Positions 21,992 through 38,542 of a stretch of DNA of 64,000 nucleotides are shown in pieces. The notes below the pieces were generated by a model that did no database searches, was not told the origin of the DNA, and saw only the letters and a list, made by a program, of their open reading frames with translations. The translations under genes were made by a program, and so were the position numbers. The stretch is from Chrysoperla carnea (lineage: Eukaryota; Arthropoda; Insecta; Neuroptera; Chrysopidae): assembly GCF_905475395.1 (NCBI RefSeq), contig NC_058337.1, positions 70,824,368 to 70,888,367 on the forward strand. Reading direction: 5' to 3'. Each line of letters opens with the position of its first letter. Within the stretch, counting starts at the first letter, position 1.

Positions 21992-24900
21992 ATGTCTAAC
22001 CAACCAGGTCAACTTCATCTAACATATCCTATATTAGCAAATAAATTATCAGCAATACATGTAACTCCTACAAAAAGTTTATCAGAAATAGTTGTACCAA
22101 AGAATTCAATACGAAATAATTTGAATTATTTATCACCAAAAGCAATACGAACATTACCGCAACGTTTGCCATTATTACCAAATTTATCACCATTACCATT
22201 AGTTCGACAACGTGGTGTTAAAAGAGCAATTAAAGATTTGGGAAAAATATTTAAATTAAATTATTATGATGAAAGTCATATACAATTCTGGTATTTGGAT
22301 ATGCTTACTGATTTTTTATGGCGCTTGCAAGATGATTTCCACTTACCAATAGAATTTCAACGTATAGGTCTATCATGGATTATATTTTTCTTATCACTTG
22401 TAATTGGTAATTTTTTTTCAATCTTTTTTGTATTCGGGTTTTACCAGACATAATATACTACACATATGAACAGCCATGCTTGACGATGGCAACTAATGAG
22501 GATTTCCGAAAACTTACGATGTGATACTGTAACATATGTATAGCGGAATCAAAAAAGGTAGGTTCGTCCTTGCCAGTTGCAAGCATTATTTGTATTTATT
22601 TTTTTTTTTAAATTCCGAAATTTCACATATTTATATCTTAGAAAAAAATAACCGAATAGGACTCATATTCGAACATTCATATAGCATATTCGAACCTTAT
22701 TCATATATAGCATATCCGAACCTTATATTTTCTAGATTTTGAACATGAAACTGAAATATTTTTAGTATTCTCTACCCAGAGCCGGATTTATGGTGGTGGA
22801 AATTCATGGACATAAAAGTGTTGAAATCAATAAGCATTTTTTCCATTGATGTAAGTCCTTAGTTGATGGGGGCACATTGTTACTGGCCCTGCATGCCACA
22901 TATGTAATCCGGCTCCGTTCCTACCGCATTTTGTCGAAGGTTGGAAAGATGAGAAAAATTAACTTATTATTTTCTAATATCTTTGAAAGCATGCACGGCT
23001 TCAAAAATTATTTTACAAGAAATCCAATGTATATGAAACCTAATGCATTTCTGTGTAGAATGTGTTTTTACGTATTCTCGTAAGAGCTTTTTTGAGGAAG
23101 CTGCGCACTATCAAAGCAAATTATAGACACTTTCAATTAAATTTTGTTTTTTTTTTTTTTGATTATAATAAAAAAACTCTATTGTTTACCTTATCAACAC
23201 TGTTTAGTTACGCATTGTGAAAGCAAAAAACTCGCTCGAGAGCATTGTGCAGAGCATTCTACAGAGAAATGCATAAGCTTTTAAATGCAATAAGTTTTTA
23301 CTAAAATGTTTGAAAAAGTTTAAGAGTCAAATTTGCTTTGACAATGCGTAAATTGGTTAAAAAATCTCCAATAAGGATTTGTAAAAGCGAATTTTAAATT
23401 GCGTAAATCGTGTACGCTATAAAGTTCTTAGAAAAATTTTAATGTAGCTTTTCTCAACCTCCCACCTCTCGACACAAAGCGGCAGGGAATGATACAAAAA
23501 TTTCAGTTTACATTTTCAAAATCTACAAAGTACAAGATTTCGAATAATTTAAATGATCCCGATTATAGACCATTTTGCTAGAAAATACAGCAATTTGAAA
23601 TATTTGAATTTTTTTCGATGAATTTATCTTTGACTAATTAACTTTTTCATAAAAACTCAAGATACAAATATTAATTATGAGCGCGAAGAAGTATTTGATA
23701 TTTTACGAGAAACAATAAAGCTGGCTGGCGAAGCAATGGATGAAGGTGATCCTTACTTATCGCGACCAGAAAATTTAGCACAAATTTTTACAATCGATGA
23801 TTGTAACCGGTTGGATCAGATAGAACAAGCATTTAGTAATTCGGAAAATGAGGAAATCGATTATCTTGATTTAAGAACCAGTAATGAACGGAGTATATTT
23901 ATATTGCAACCATCAACATACAGTGATTCATCTGAATCTGCATCCATTACGGATTTGAATGTCACATCAAGTTAGTTTTTTTTTTATATAGTTTACATGT
24001 TTAAACCACACTGAATAAAGACTCGAGTTAACACCGTGTAAAAACGATGTGAACATAATGTTTTCTTGGAAAAACGAAATACTGCCTTTGGGTAACGGCA
24101 AACTAAACAGAAGCCATATTTGCTTACCGCAGCATCAGAAATATGTCTTTAAAAGGAAAGTGAAATCATAGCTTACCCAATTCTCAACCCAAGGATACCA
24201 TGTTCGATTCTCAATATATGGTAAATAAGGAAAAAAATTAAAGTCAATACATGATTTACTTTCAAATAGGTAGCAATTACACACTAAATTCATCAAAAGG
24301 CGGTTCGAGTGTGTCATCAGAAGAAGAACAAAGTGTAAATGATTCTGATGAGTTGGAATTGGAACAAAATGCTGATATGGAGAAACTAAGTGTTAAAACA
24401 ATGTTGGCAGTAATTGACTTCATATATGAATAGTTAGTAGTATAATCACAACGCCACCGTGACAAAAATTTAAACCAATATTATTAATCAACAACCTATT
24501 TTTTTCCTATTTTCTATTATAAATATATGTAGTGACTAACAGGTAGACTTGAACGGTAACCTACCCACTGATAGTCAGCTAAATGAGATTAAACTAAGTA
24601 TTGATAAATGGTAAGTAATCAGGTGGTCTAAATTGGAACTACTGAAAAAGCGATACACTTCCTATTTACTAGTATATTTTTTTATCGCCAGATGGCAGGA
24701 TTTATGTGATTTGAATTTGAATATTTTTATTGGCCTTAAAAATCGGTAAGTTCAAGTATTGCCACCTGATAGTCGAAATTGTAACTACTGAATTATGTTA
24801 AATCAATCTAAATTACACATCTAACAAATTGTCTGTTTAGTCTGTACACACTGCCTTTTAAATAAATTAAAATCTAGCATGTGTTGTCTGTTCACACTGT

Positions 24901-25710
24901 GACAACAGGGGATAATCCTGATGTCGAATTGGCCATATTACCCATAAAAACGTAAAACTAGACTTGATACCATGGCAAATATGAAAGTGAAGAAGTTATA
25001 AGCATTCAAGGCTGGTCTACCTCTTTTAGTAAAACAAAGTTTTATATGTAATCTCTATGGCGATACCCGCACGTACGACATCACTAGTGGGTTTCTTCCT
25101 CTTTGTTTAATTAGGAATTTTAAACTAGCATATCTTGCATACTAGTAAAGATTTTTAAAAATCAACCTTACTTTGCTATGCGTGAAGTGAGGATTCTTCA
25201 AGTATCATCATATATTAAGTATCTATCACTAAAACGCGAAATTTTGTCATGTGCTGTGGGCAAATTTATTTTAACAACAAAACAAAAATGTGAATATTGA
25301 CAGAATAAAAATGTTTTATCAGTCTATGTCTCTAAATCATTACTAGCTTGGTACTAAAATAGGTTGGAGCATGAATCATTGCTAAATATTCTGTTTAGTC
25401 GTGTAGATATACTGTATAATTATTTTTTTGTAGCTTTTACAATGATTTTCAATATTCTGTGATACGTCAAGCTGTTATAAATCCACCCAATTATACTGAA
25501 CAGGCAATTGACGAATTCCATTTTCCAAAGAAATTTGATGGCGAAGATGATGAACAATCAATCATATCCGATATATCAGAACTAAGTTTAAATGCGTTGT
25601 TTGATAATACATTACAATCGATACGTGGGTATAAAAAAAATTTATTGCCTTTGAAGGAATCAATTCAAGTTCCATGTTCGAATCATTCAATTAATTTAAA
25701 AACATTTTAA
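21992..25710 (+). CDS. Unrecognised single-membrane-segment protein
   Basis: Exons 21992-22406, 23662-23970 and 24270-24433 join in phase (donor GTAATT, then GTTAGT) to a 295-residue protein ending in TAG at 24431-24433. The N-terminal ~85 residues are Pro/Leu-rich and basic; FWYLDMLTDFLWRLQDDFHL precedes one hydrophobic segment (IGLSWIIFFLSLVIG, about 127-141); the rest is acidic and Ser-rich (SSVSSEEEQSVNDSDELELE). A further coding-looking exon, 25434-25710 (FYNDFQYSVIRQAVINPPNY...), follows a good acceptor but needs a preceding exon ending two bases into a codon. The exon-3 donor candidate GTAATT (24410) ends on a codon boundary, so the link is unresolved: alternative last exons or a missed small exon. 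I do not recognise the family. AATAAA is near 25764. Confidence 0.7.
22777..22917. mobile_element. Short hAT MITE in intron 1 of the membrane-protein gene
   Basis: The left end is CAGAGCCGGATTTATGG and the right end, complemented, CGGAGCCGGATTACAT. The flanks TCTCTACC (22769-22776) and TTCCTACC (22918-22925) match at 6 of 8 positions, as expected for an older 8-bp duplication. It is 141 bp and non-coding. Confidence 0.7.
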
Positions 25711-27704
25711 AAACAATGTTTTAATGTATTACCTACTTCGTAAAATAAAAATTTTTTAACTGTAAATAAAGTTTATGGTACTGCTGTAAAAGTAACGAGA
25801 AATTGAGTAACCGTATATATTCGTTACTAAAATAATAAGTAAACGTTAAATTAGTAATGCTATGTTACTCGTTACTTTTGACCTTAGAACATATATTTTA
25901 AACTTTTGACACATCCCGATCCCTATATATATATTATAAATGTGAAAGGTTATTTTTTGCCAGGAAGGGTACATTTCTTTTCAGGTTTTGATATCAAAAA
26001 GATACCGTAAAAGCCTAGGAAACGGTTAGAAAAACAAAGTTAAATTTTTTAGATTTTTTAATTTAGTTTTTAAATTTTACAATTTTTTAATATATTAACT
26101 TTTTTCTTAAATATTTATTTTTGGTATATAAAATGGGTCAACACGCATGCGTATCAAAATTCTTAAATGACTTAAATCTTTAATATTTGAGGAATGTTTT
26201 AACAGGTCTTTTATTAAATATTAAAAATATTTATTTATACGGGTCTATTATATATTATTTTGTTTATTTTGGCGAGGAGGATGATAGTCTGCCACAGAAT
26301 TCATAATCATGTAATATAATTTCAGAAAATTAAGTTTCATTATCTTTTTAACATAAAAAAATTAGAAAAATAAAATTGAAAAAAATGAATGCTATTCCTT
26401 TCAAAAAATTACATTTATATAAATAAAGGCATTTTTAGTTGATAAAACGAAAAATTTTTAAAAAACGCATCTTTTCAAGATTCCATCTCACAAAATGAAG
26501 TTTATTCAATGTCGGTGTAGCTGATCTCTAGAGCAATTTTTCTCACATTTAGACAAAAAATTTATCGGTTAACGAATTTTTGCCCAGATTATATGCACAT
26601 ACCTTTGAATCTTTGGGTTGACACATAACAATCGTACGATTACTACCTAAAATAAAATTTTAGTATGTAGAATTCGATTCTTAAACTTCCTCACGATATG
26701 TAAGGAACTAAGAAAGTGAGGTACAAAGACCAAAGTTTAAAAAATCATTTTTGTGAAAACAACTTGCTTTGGCTTTTAGTTTCATTTAAAAAAACTAATT
26801 TATAAGAATTCTTACAAAATAGTTTCTTACAAATTTTTTGTTGAATTAATATTTATTCTCTAAATTAAAATTCTAGGATTATTGTTCCATACATGCGTGA
26901 ATTACTCACAAAACTGAGAAACGCTTTCTAATAAAATTATTATCTTACCACCTCTAAATACTTTTGAATCGAAATTTGGAGGAAGTATCTTGATGATGGC
27001 ACTGAAAGCGGAGAAACTTCAATTTTTTGCAGAGGAAGGAGTTTTTAAAATTTAACCTTCTCCTTCAAACCTTTAATTCTGTAAATAAAGTGAGAAAGTT
27101 TTAGAAGCGAATTCTACATACTAAAAGTATTAGAAAGGTATTAGAAAGCATAAGAAAATATTTTTTGGTTTTGTAAGTAATGCACACATGTATGGAATAA
27201 CATTTTTCGAATCGTAATTTAGAGAAAATATGTTTAAGCTAAAAGGTGAAAATCTTATTAGCAAAACAATGGCTTTTGAAACTTTGACGTTCTCCTCCAC
27301 TCCCTAAATCACGTAAATATCATATGGAAGTTTAAGAATCGAATTCTATATACTGAAACCTATCTTTAATTAAATTCGAGGCATTAGTGATAATTTATGG
27401 AGGTCAACTGTGCTATTAAATCTGTACAATACAAAATAGTTAAAAAATTTTGTACAAGCACTAATTTACATTCTCCGTTCACATTTAAGGTAAGCGCCTT
27501 AAGGAAGGTTAAATCTATCGTATATAGCAAAGGTTTTAGAATATCGGAAAATAGGACGGTTTTCATCCATATCTGTCTATTTTTCAATTGATTGTTTTGC
27601 ACTTATAGACAACCCTTAGATTAAAATTTATGAAACCAATGACATATGTGGCGGACTTCGGCGATGATTCAACAATTAGAATTATTTTTAAAAAAAATTT
27701 ACTA
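25711..27704. other. Spacer between convergent gene ends
   Basis: No supported gene on either strand; in particular I found no WD40-coding exon for WDR91 on the minus strand. It holds the foldback element at 26656-27357. Frames at 27384-27602 and 27397-27591 overlap each other on opposite strands and resemble nothing known. Confidence 0.55.
26656..27357. mobile_element. Foldback element with nested inverted repeats
   Basis: The left end (AGAATTCGATTCTTAAACTT) and the right end (AAGTTTAAGAATCGAATTCT) are inverse copies over about 35 bp. A second inverse copy of the left arm's first part lies internally near 27103-27128. A nested pair (CCATACATGCGTGAATTACT near 26888 and its complement near 27175-27205) forms an inner hairpin. 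About 700 bp, non-coding, superfamily unknown. Confidence 0.65.
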
Positions 27705-30700
27705 TTATTTCCCACTTTTACTACCCATTACTGACGATCCAATTTTTCGTTTTGAATTTCCACTACTCATCTCCTTTCGACTCATTGTTGGGCTGGAACT
27801 AGATCCAATATTTCTTATTAGACTTTTTAAACTTTTGACTTGATTATCTGCTGTATTATTTTCCTGTGCAATTATATAAAAATCGTCATAAATATGAGAT
27901 GGAGATACAACATCCATTGAATCGCGTCCAACAGCTGATGAAGCTGCTATATTATCATTATTTGTAGTCCCTAAGGTGCGCGGTTGTTCGGTTAATTGTA
28001 GTAAACGTGCTTTCAGAGATTCATTTTCCTCTTGTAGTCTTCGTAATCGTGTTACATCTTCATCAAAATTTGTTAATGTTGGTTGGGGCATACACTAAAA
28101 CATTTCAAATAATCTTTTAGTAAATTTTTTTTATAAAGAGCAATGATTAAAAATAAAAATTTTATCTTAAAAAAATTCAAATTGACGTATGATAAGAGAA
28201 ATAAATTTGCGTTGTAAAATTTTAAAGAGCTTTGATTCAGTTCAGCTGTTTTTTTATCTTGATTAAATTATTGTTTTCAATAAGAATATTTTATAAGTTT
28301 AGGCAAAAATAGGTAGGTGATGAGCCTACCTATGATAAAATAGGAAGTATATTTTAAATAATTAAATGTGTTAAGTACATTCATGATGGCATTTTTACGT
28401 AATTTACTAATAAATCGCAGATTATAAATACCATAAATACCCGAAGAGTTTAATGCAAAAACAAGTAATTAAGAAAGTAAAAGGCTTACTATACAGTATA
28501 CATTGAAACAAACAAACAAAATTGAGCAGTCACAGGATGCCTAGCAGATGTGTAACATCGAAGCTATTTTGTATATAGACAGGGTAAACCATTTTAATCT
28601 ATTATGGCTAATAGCTCATTTTGAAATTAGCCAATCAAAAAAATAAAATAGTAGTGTCTAACTACCGCAAATTATGTAAAGTTCTTTCATAAAATTCTAA
28701 AAATTATTTTTTGATTAAAACCTGATATCACTTCTACGCCGTAAAGAAGTTCTGACATTCTGTTTACTTTAAAATTAAAAAAAAAATCATTCAAACTGGT
28801 AATCCAGGCAAACTGAGTACAAAGTCCGGCAAATAATTTTTCTAATGAAAAATACACGTAGCATAATACACGCTATTCACGAAAGTCTAGCCTACGAGTA
28901 TTTCAGATACATTCGATCAGTGATTTTTTTAATGGAATAGAACAAAAACATCACATATTCACAAATAATTATGTGGACAGTAATTTTGCAATTCTGTGAC
29001 ATTTTATCCGCGTTGACATTATGGCACTCTATGAGCTTCATAAGTGCCATAAAATATTAGAGCATAAAATTTCGAAAGTTATTTTTATAATAAAATAGAC
29101 CCCTAACATCTCACATTCCCTGTAGATAATTATGTGTTCAATTATTTCGCAAGTTGTGTTAACTATATCAATTTTTCGTATTCTACTGAATGTTTCGATA
29201 GCATATTTAGCGTTTGTTTATTAATGTAGATGAGTTTCAATTAGATATTTTCCGACCACATAATTATCACTTAAATATTATGTACGGTTTCAATTTCCAA
29301 ACTTTCATTGTTTTTCGTTGTTCAAGCTAGACTCCCTTTTAGTAAATTGAAAAAGACGAGTTTAAAAATTATTGAAATAGTTGCAAAATAAGCATTGAAT
29401 TTTAGCATATTACATTTTCAATATGGTTGTAGAGCTTGGCAAAACTAGGAACTGATACATCCGGAAAATTCGGAAACTTTTTACCTAGCTATGTTAAATA
29501 TTTAAAAAAAGGGGTTAGGGCAATTATTGGTTTTTTAAAATTTTTTTTAAGATATAATTTATATCACCGTCAAAATAAAATTTTATTAATTTACCTGAAA
29601 AACACATGCTAAAAAATTATGTAACGATACAAATAACGTATCCTGCCATTGTTTTGTAAAGTATACAGAAAATGAAGTGTTTTCTTCAGGTGATTTTATA
29701 AAAGGTAACACTAAAAAAAAAAAAAATTAATGATAAAACTGTATGCGATAAAATATGATGTAATTTTTTAATAGGTAAAATTTTGATCGACAAGTATAGT
29801 ATTTTTAATGTAGTACTTACAGTTGAACAATTTCTACTGGTTTTCGATAAAATTTTAGACATACGTTTTCGACAAGCTCCTTTATTTACAATCAAAATTT
29901 TAAGCCTTACTATTGTGTAGATTTTGAGAAAACAAATTTCAAAATTTTCATGTACCCTTATGGTTTTGTGACATTTTCAAGTATTTATGAAAAATAATAT
30001 CGTCCCAACAACTCATCATCGATTATTTTAGTTTAGATATATTCACCCTATAGTTATTTAGTAAAATGCGAATATGATACTGTATTAGATATTTTTTACA
30101 ATGAATATCACTTGGTGTGGAAATTCGGCAACGTTGAAATCAGCTGTAATCACAATTGAGATTCCGAACCATATAAATATGTTTGTTGTTCTGTTCTATC
30201 AATCTACTGTAGGAAATGAAGCATGACTCAGGAAGAAAACTCCACTGCAGTAGATTTTTATGGAAGCCTGTGGAAAATGTTTGACTATACTCAATAAAAT
30301 CATATTCATGTGAACTTGAGCATTTACGATTTACTTTGTTTTGATTAATTTCTTTTGGAAGATTTTAAGCATGTTTTTATCTTTGACATTTTTTACCTAA
30401 TCTCACCGTTTTCGTGATATAAGCATTTTAAAGATTATTTTGTGTTTCTGGTTAAAAATTTAGTTTGAAAGGCATTATATTTTGGACAATTCTAAGCATT
30501 TTTGACTCTTGAAAATTTTCACCAAACCTCACAGTTTTCGATGTATAAGCGTTTAAAAAAAATAAGTATGGGTTTAAAAAAAAAAAAAAAAAAGTAAAAA
30601 GAAAATTCGTTATTGACGAAAATGAATATATATCATAGTTTTTTTACATGTTAATTAAAGAGAATGTAAGGTCCGGAAGTAGGATACTTCTGTCCCACTT

Positions 30701-32083
30701 TATGGGCGTAAATCGAAAATGCATAAGTTCGCATGAATATGAATTTAATGAGTACACTTTCTACCGGCTCTCATAAAAATCTGCTGGCGCGGAGTTTTTT
30801 CTGGTCATACTGTTTTTTCGGTTTTATTTTCTCGATTATTACCAATATGTCGGGATCATGTTGTGATGGCGGTAAAGAGAAGAAGTTCAAATTGACTTTT
30901 GCCGAACTTTTACTGACTTTTTTCATGGGTTTTTGTTGGTTATAGTAGTGTTTTGAGTGCAGGACGTTGCCAAACATGAATAACTACAATCACTTCCAAC
31001 TGTAAGTACTACCTTAATGTAAATTTATAAAAAAAAAATGTTAATATTAAAGGGTGAATTCATACGATTGACGGTAGCCGTTGTCGTTTTTATAATACTA
31101 AGAATTTAGAAATCAATTATTTTTCTGAATATTTTTGAAATTTTTTTTATCGTTTCGGATATATTACCGCTTTTCCAATTAATTCAACTGATAGGCAATA
31201 AGCCGTGTTAAAATAGCAACCTGTGTTTTAAGGACACTGGATTGAATTTCAGAACACACGGTGCACTTCACCTTTTTGGAAAAGTGCAGTAGGAATTTTT
31301 TTTTGACGAAGATTAAAGTTTATAAAAAACCTACGACAATTTAAGGAAGAAAGTAGTACTTTCAAGCCCATAGTGTAATATAATAATAGTTCACGTAAAG
31401 GTAACAAATACGTTTAACCGTGTTTTGTACGCTTGCGCTAGAGTATCGGAAAGAATTTTCCACTTTCTACAGTTTTAAAACACTGGGGAGTCAAAACATA
31501 TCTTATGTTGTGTATGCGCTACTTATGCTTTATGAATATAAATTGGAAGGTTAATGGTTATAGATTTTTTTGTTAAAATATTTAATTCGATTCAGGCGTC
31601 CCTTATTGAATGTATAAATAAATTGTATACTTACTAAACCATTCTTTCCATTCCGATTGGTTTTGTAATTCTGAGGTCATTTGTTTAAAAAAGTCATTAA
31701 TTTTATCCGATTTATTATTAATTGACGCATTTACTAAGTACATTTTTAATAACGAGTTTTCAAATTTTTTAACATCTGAAAGCAATATTAAAAATTACAT
31801 GAATATGCAAAAGTTTTGTGTATGGTTAAGGATACATACTACTGGCTAGATGATGTTCTAGGCGACAAAATAAATGAGATTCGAGATGTGCCCATAAATC
31901 TCGTAAGGAACTTAAATCATAACTAGTTATAAACGATACAAATTGTTCGATTATTTTATCCACACGAAATCCTTTCTCTTTATCCGATTTTAATTCACTA
32001 TCAAATGTTTTTAAGGTCGACGTAAATCCACGATATAATAAATATTCTTTCACTAATTCATCTACATATTGGATATGAGCCAT
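27705..32083 (-). CDS. WDR91: WDR91 N-terminal region (LisH and coiled coil); WD40 part not found
   Basis: Minus-strand exons 32083-31843, 31775-31635, 29710-29595 and 28094-27705 join in phase to 295 residues. Residues 1-45 (YVDELVKEYLLYRGFTSTL, DKEKGFRVDKI) match the LisH-type start of vertebrate WDR91. NSLLKMYLVN, ELQNQSEWKEWF, MLPFIKSPEENT and KQWQDTLFVSLHNFLACVFQ follow in the family's order. CMPQPTLTNFD leads into a coiled coil (about 180-200) and a Ser-rich tail ending SSVMGSKSGK and TAA. WDR91 works on endosomes with Rab7 and PI3-kinase regulators; its C-terminal WD40 propeller binds Rab7. No WD40 exon was seen in the 2 kb downstream or elsewhere on this strand in the window. Either the gene ends here, or exon 4 splices before its stop to exons I could not find. 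Confidence 0.88.
30300..30570. repeat. Imperfect direct repeat in WDR91 intron 2
   Basis: Two units of roughly 130 bp share TCTAAGCAT/TTTAAGCATG, then TTTTTGAC or CTTTGACATT, CACCAAACCTCAC/CCTAATCTCACC and GTTTTCG.TGTATAAGC. It looks like a diverged local duplication within the 29711-31634 intron. Confidence 0.5.
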
Positions 32084-33466
32084 AATTTAAATGAAATGTC
32101 ACCTGTGCTGTGTTGCTGTCAAATTTTGACAGCAACGATTTACGATTGGTTTGTTCAGCATGAAACTCGAGTAAATAAAAATGCAATCCCTCTTTATGCA
32201 AATTTAGCACTTCCTACATTGTCTATCTCTTTCTCTCTAACTGTAGAAAAAATATACAACGGGTGCTAAATTAACAGAATGCACGGCCACTCATGTTTTA
32301 TGCTAAGAAAATTCATTAGGTACGCAATGATGGGTTTGTGCTACTTTGACACACATACATGTCAGTAAATTCAAAGGCGGTGTATAATATTCTTAATTAC
32401 TCTATTTTCACAGAAATAATAAGCCATTTGTAGAAAATTTGAAATCCTGTGTGATTTAAAATCAAATTATTTAAAGTTTTCTTTGTTTTGTTAATGGTAA
32501 CCACATAAAGACCTTACCATAAATAATTACACCAAACTTAGATCGCTGGCTCATTGATTATGTATTCGCAAATTTGTCAATATAATTACTTGCTTCATTA
32601 TAATTAGTAGAATTTTATTCAAATGTGAATAAAATTTTACAATTAATGACTATTTTTGGTATGCTTCAGTGTACCAGTGTTCAAGTATCGGATGTAAATC
32701 CGATAGTCCTCAAAATTTATATATGCATCCTATCTTACATAATATTAAAGTAAATAAAATGATTTTGTTGTTGTTGAAATTTTCTAGATATTATAGTTTC
32801 TGATAGCTCGTATTTGTAAATTCTTGTTACACTCGAGCTTAACCCGGATATTCGGCATCTTGTAATATTTTACAATTATTATTAATATATAAATTGGTGA
32901 TACGCATAATAAATTGATATTAACACTTGCATAGGCAACCATAAATATATATATGTATTGTTTAATATTTAAATATCATAACCTAGTGACTAAGAACATA
33001 TATATCAAGGACGTAAAACTAGTGTAGAGAGGGTAACAGGAAAAAGGTGCCTATATGGAAGAGTCTGTACTGCCTATTAGGTTGTCATTTGTTTTCAATT
33101 TTTTTTCTCTTGTTTTTAATCAATTGAACAGTTTCAATTGTTTTCAATCACATTGACAGCCTAATACGCAGTACAAAGTATGCAACGACCAATGACTAGA
33201 CCCCACCCACATAGGCGCCATAAATTCAACCACGGGCGCTTATAACTCGGCATAGGAGGTTTCATGTCCTTAATATTTATGTTTACCATTCTTACTAGTG
33301 ACGTTTGATCTAAGTTTGCTACAAATATCTGTGATATTTAGTGACAGTCAGAGACCTGCTGCTCATGCTTAAAAGTAAATAAACATTATTATTAATTTTA
33401 TTAGGTTAATTCAAATTTCGTAAATTTGATTTGATACGTAGTAAATGCCAAGCTGCCTCTAATGTT
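32084..33466. other. Intergenic region between divergent WDR91 and DDX41
   Basis: This is 1.4 kb between two opposite starts, so it should carry both promoters. It contains the MITE at 33004-33274 about 190 bp upstream of the DDX41 ATG and two short upstream frames directly before that ATG. No core promoter motif was convincing. Confidence 0.5.
33004..33274. mobile_element. MITE upstream of DDX41
   Basis: Ends ATCAAGGACGTAAAAC and, complemented, ATTAAGGACATGAAACC. Inner arms GTACTGCCTATTAGG and GTACTGCGTATTAGG also pair, as do GGTGCCTATATGG / GGCGCCTATGTGG. About 271 bp, non-coding, class unassigned. Confidence 0.65.

Positions 33467-33485
<19 letters not shown>
33445..33485 (+). promoter_or_regulatory. 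Two overlapping upstream ORFs before the DDX41 start
   Basis: ATG 33445 reads five codons to TAA (33460-33462). The last A of that stop is the first base of a second ATG (33462-33464), whose seven codons run out of frame past the DDX41 ATG at 33467. If both lie in the mature 5' UTR they should restrain DDX41 translation. The transcript start is not known. Confidence 0.45.
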
Positions 33486-36600
<3,115 letters not shown>

Positions 36601-38542
36601 AGAATATTTCAAGTTAAATCGTTTTTCGATGTAGTTGTACGGTAAAATTTAATCATGGCAATATTTGAAAATTAAATCTTTATTTGGTTTGCAAAAAATT
36701 GAATTGTTTAAATTAATGTAAATATTTTTTTATAATTATTTAGTAAATAAACTTTTATCTAATTAGAAAATGGGAAAATAATACTTTTTTCACATCTATT
36801 AGAAATGATTCTTATCAATTTATTCCAGAAGTTAATTATAAGCTTTAGTGATGCAATATTAATTAAAATAGATATTAAGTGATGGAACATTAAAATGTAA
36901 GGGCTGCGATGATTATTTCAGATTACTTTAGATTTTAAATCCTGAAGGGTAAATTTTGTTTGGAAAGCGAATATCTTGGTCCTAAAAGCTCTTACGGAAA
37001 CTTTTTTAAGCTCATTTTCAAGAAAAATAAACAAGCTTTCGAGTGGTCTTAAAAACTTTGTTGTAAAATAATTTAAAAAAATTTGGTACTCTTCTAAACT
37101 TAATATAAAATTTAGGAATAACATTTTTCACCCTATAAACCCTCCGAGCAAAGCAGCAAGGAGTGATAGATTCGAAAATTAGAAAAAACAAGTTTTCAAA
37201 CGAAATATTGCTGTGTCAAATTCCATGATTTTTCAATAGAGATACAGCTGTATGAAATTTTGGTAAAATTTTGTGTTAAAATTTGTGTGTTTTCTTTAAT
37301 ATTTTGGTTGTATATATAATTATATTATAGTCAATAAAATTCGAGGTGTACCAAATTCGCGTACACCATATCACAAATTTTTTGCTTAGAAGTTCATAAG
37401 CTATAATGTATCGATATTTATTTCAGAACTTGTCATTAAGGTTCAAAATTCTATCATTTCGTGCGTGGTTCTTGGATGCTTGATTCATCAAAAGGATTAT
37501 ATCTCGAACTCTTAGCAACGCAGAAAATTTTTTAATATTTTTAAAACGTCAAAAGAAATATTTTTTACGAGCTTATATATTTTCTTTAAATATTTTTTTT
37601 AATGAAATAATACTCAGAGAATGGATAATTATGAACTAAGAATGGATACTAAATCCTCGAAATTTTCGGTATGGTAAGTTGAAAACATCTTAGATAGTAA
37701 CTAACATAGTAACTGATAGTATAGACAGTATGCAAAACAAATTGGGTATACCACAAATTGATATTCTGATATTCTTCAATTTCGATTTATTTAAAAATAC
37801 TGTCTGAATTCGTCGTCAAATCACATTGCCTTTGTATCTCACTCTTTCTGAACGTTGAGACCAATTGGAAGTTAGTCCTATTCGGTAGTCATGAATATGT
37901 AACTGATGATTGAGATTTAGTTAGTTTGTTTGAGTTACCTACCATTTACTACATTATTTTCTTCGGCTTACATCGTCAATGTTAGTCGACTATTTATCGT
38001 TTGGTAATAAATTTTAAATCAATTGGTTTAGCCCATGTGTTTAAGAACAAGAACAAACAATGCCATCGATACGTGCATTTCAGCGAAGACGCAGGATATA
38101 AACGACTGGTATATTATATCACACAAATTGCTATAAAAAATAATAAAAAAAATTATGATATCCCATACACAGGTCGTTTAAGTTTTAAGTTCCATCATTC
38201 TTAATGTAAAACCCTTTATATGAATCAAAGTATGTATCAAATTCTTACGATTTCAATTACTAAGCATACCGGGCTTAACTCTACCTAACAAAAGTCAATA
38301 AATCAAACAAACTAGGAACAACTTTTTCATTCAAATGAGGAAATTCTGAAAAATTTTAATTTTTCGATAATTTATGCCCAAATATAGGTGGAGCTGCGAT
38401 TTCCCGCCTAAATAGGTATCCAAAATTAAGATCATTTTTTCGATATTTTTGTAAGAAAAATAAAGAACTATAAGGATTTCTTGTTTGACTATGGAAGTTT
38501 TAAAAAATAAGTCTGATAATAATTTCAATTACAATTCATTAG
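36601..38542. other. Spacer between DDX41 and the coiled-coil gene
   Basis: No supported gene. A segment near 37135-37190 (CCTCCGAGCAAAGCAGCAAG) resembles one near 23455-23510, suggesting a dispersed repeat. The 5' exon(s) of the coiled-coil gene should lie here but were not identified; the 67-codon frame at 38001-38204 has no convincing donor. Confidence 0.45.

Noticed and set aside
27646-27843. Plus-strand frame across the end of WDR91
   Set aside because: It overlaps the coding WDR91 exon in antisense and lacks any signature.
38001-38204. Candidate first exon of the coiled-coil gene
   Set aside because: No good donor in the needed phase and no sequence character shared with the coiled-coil exons.
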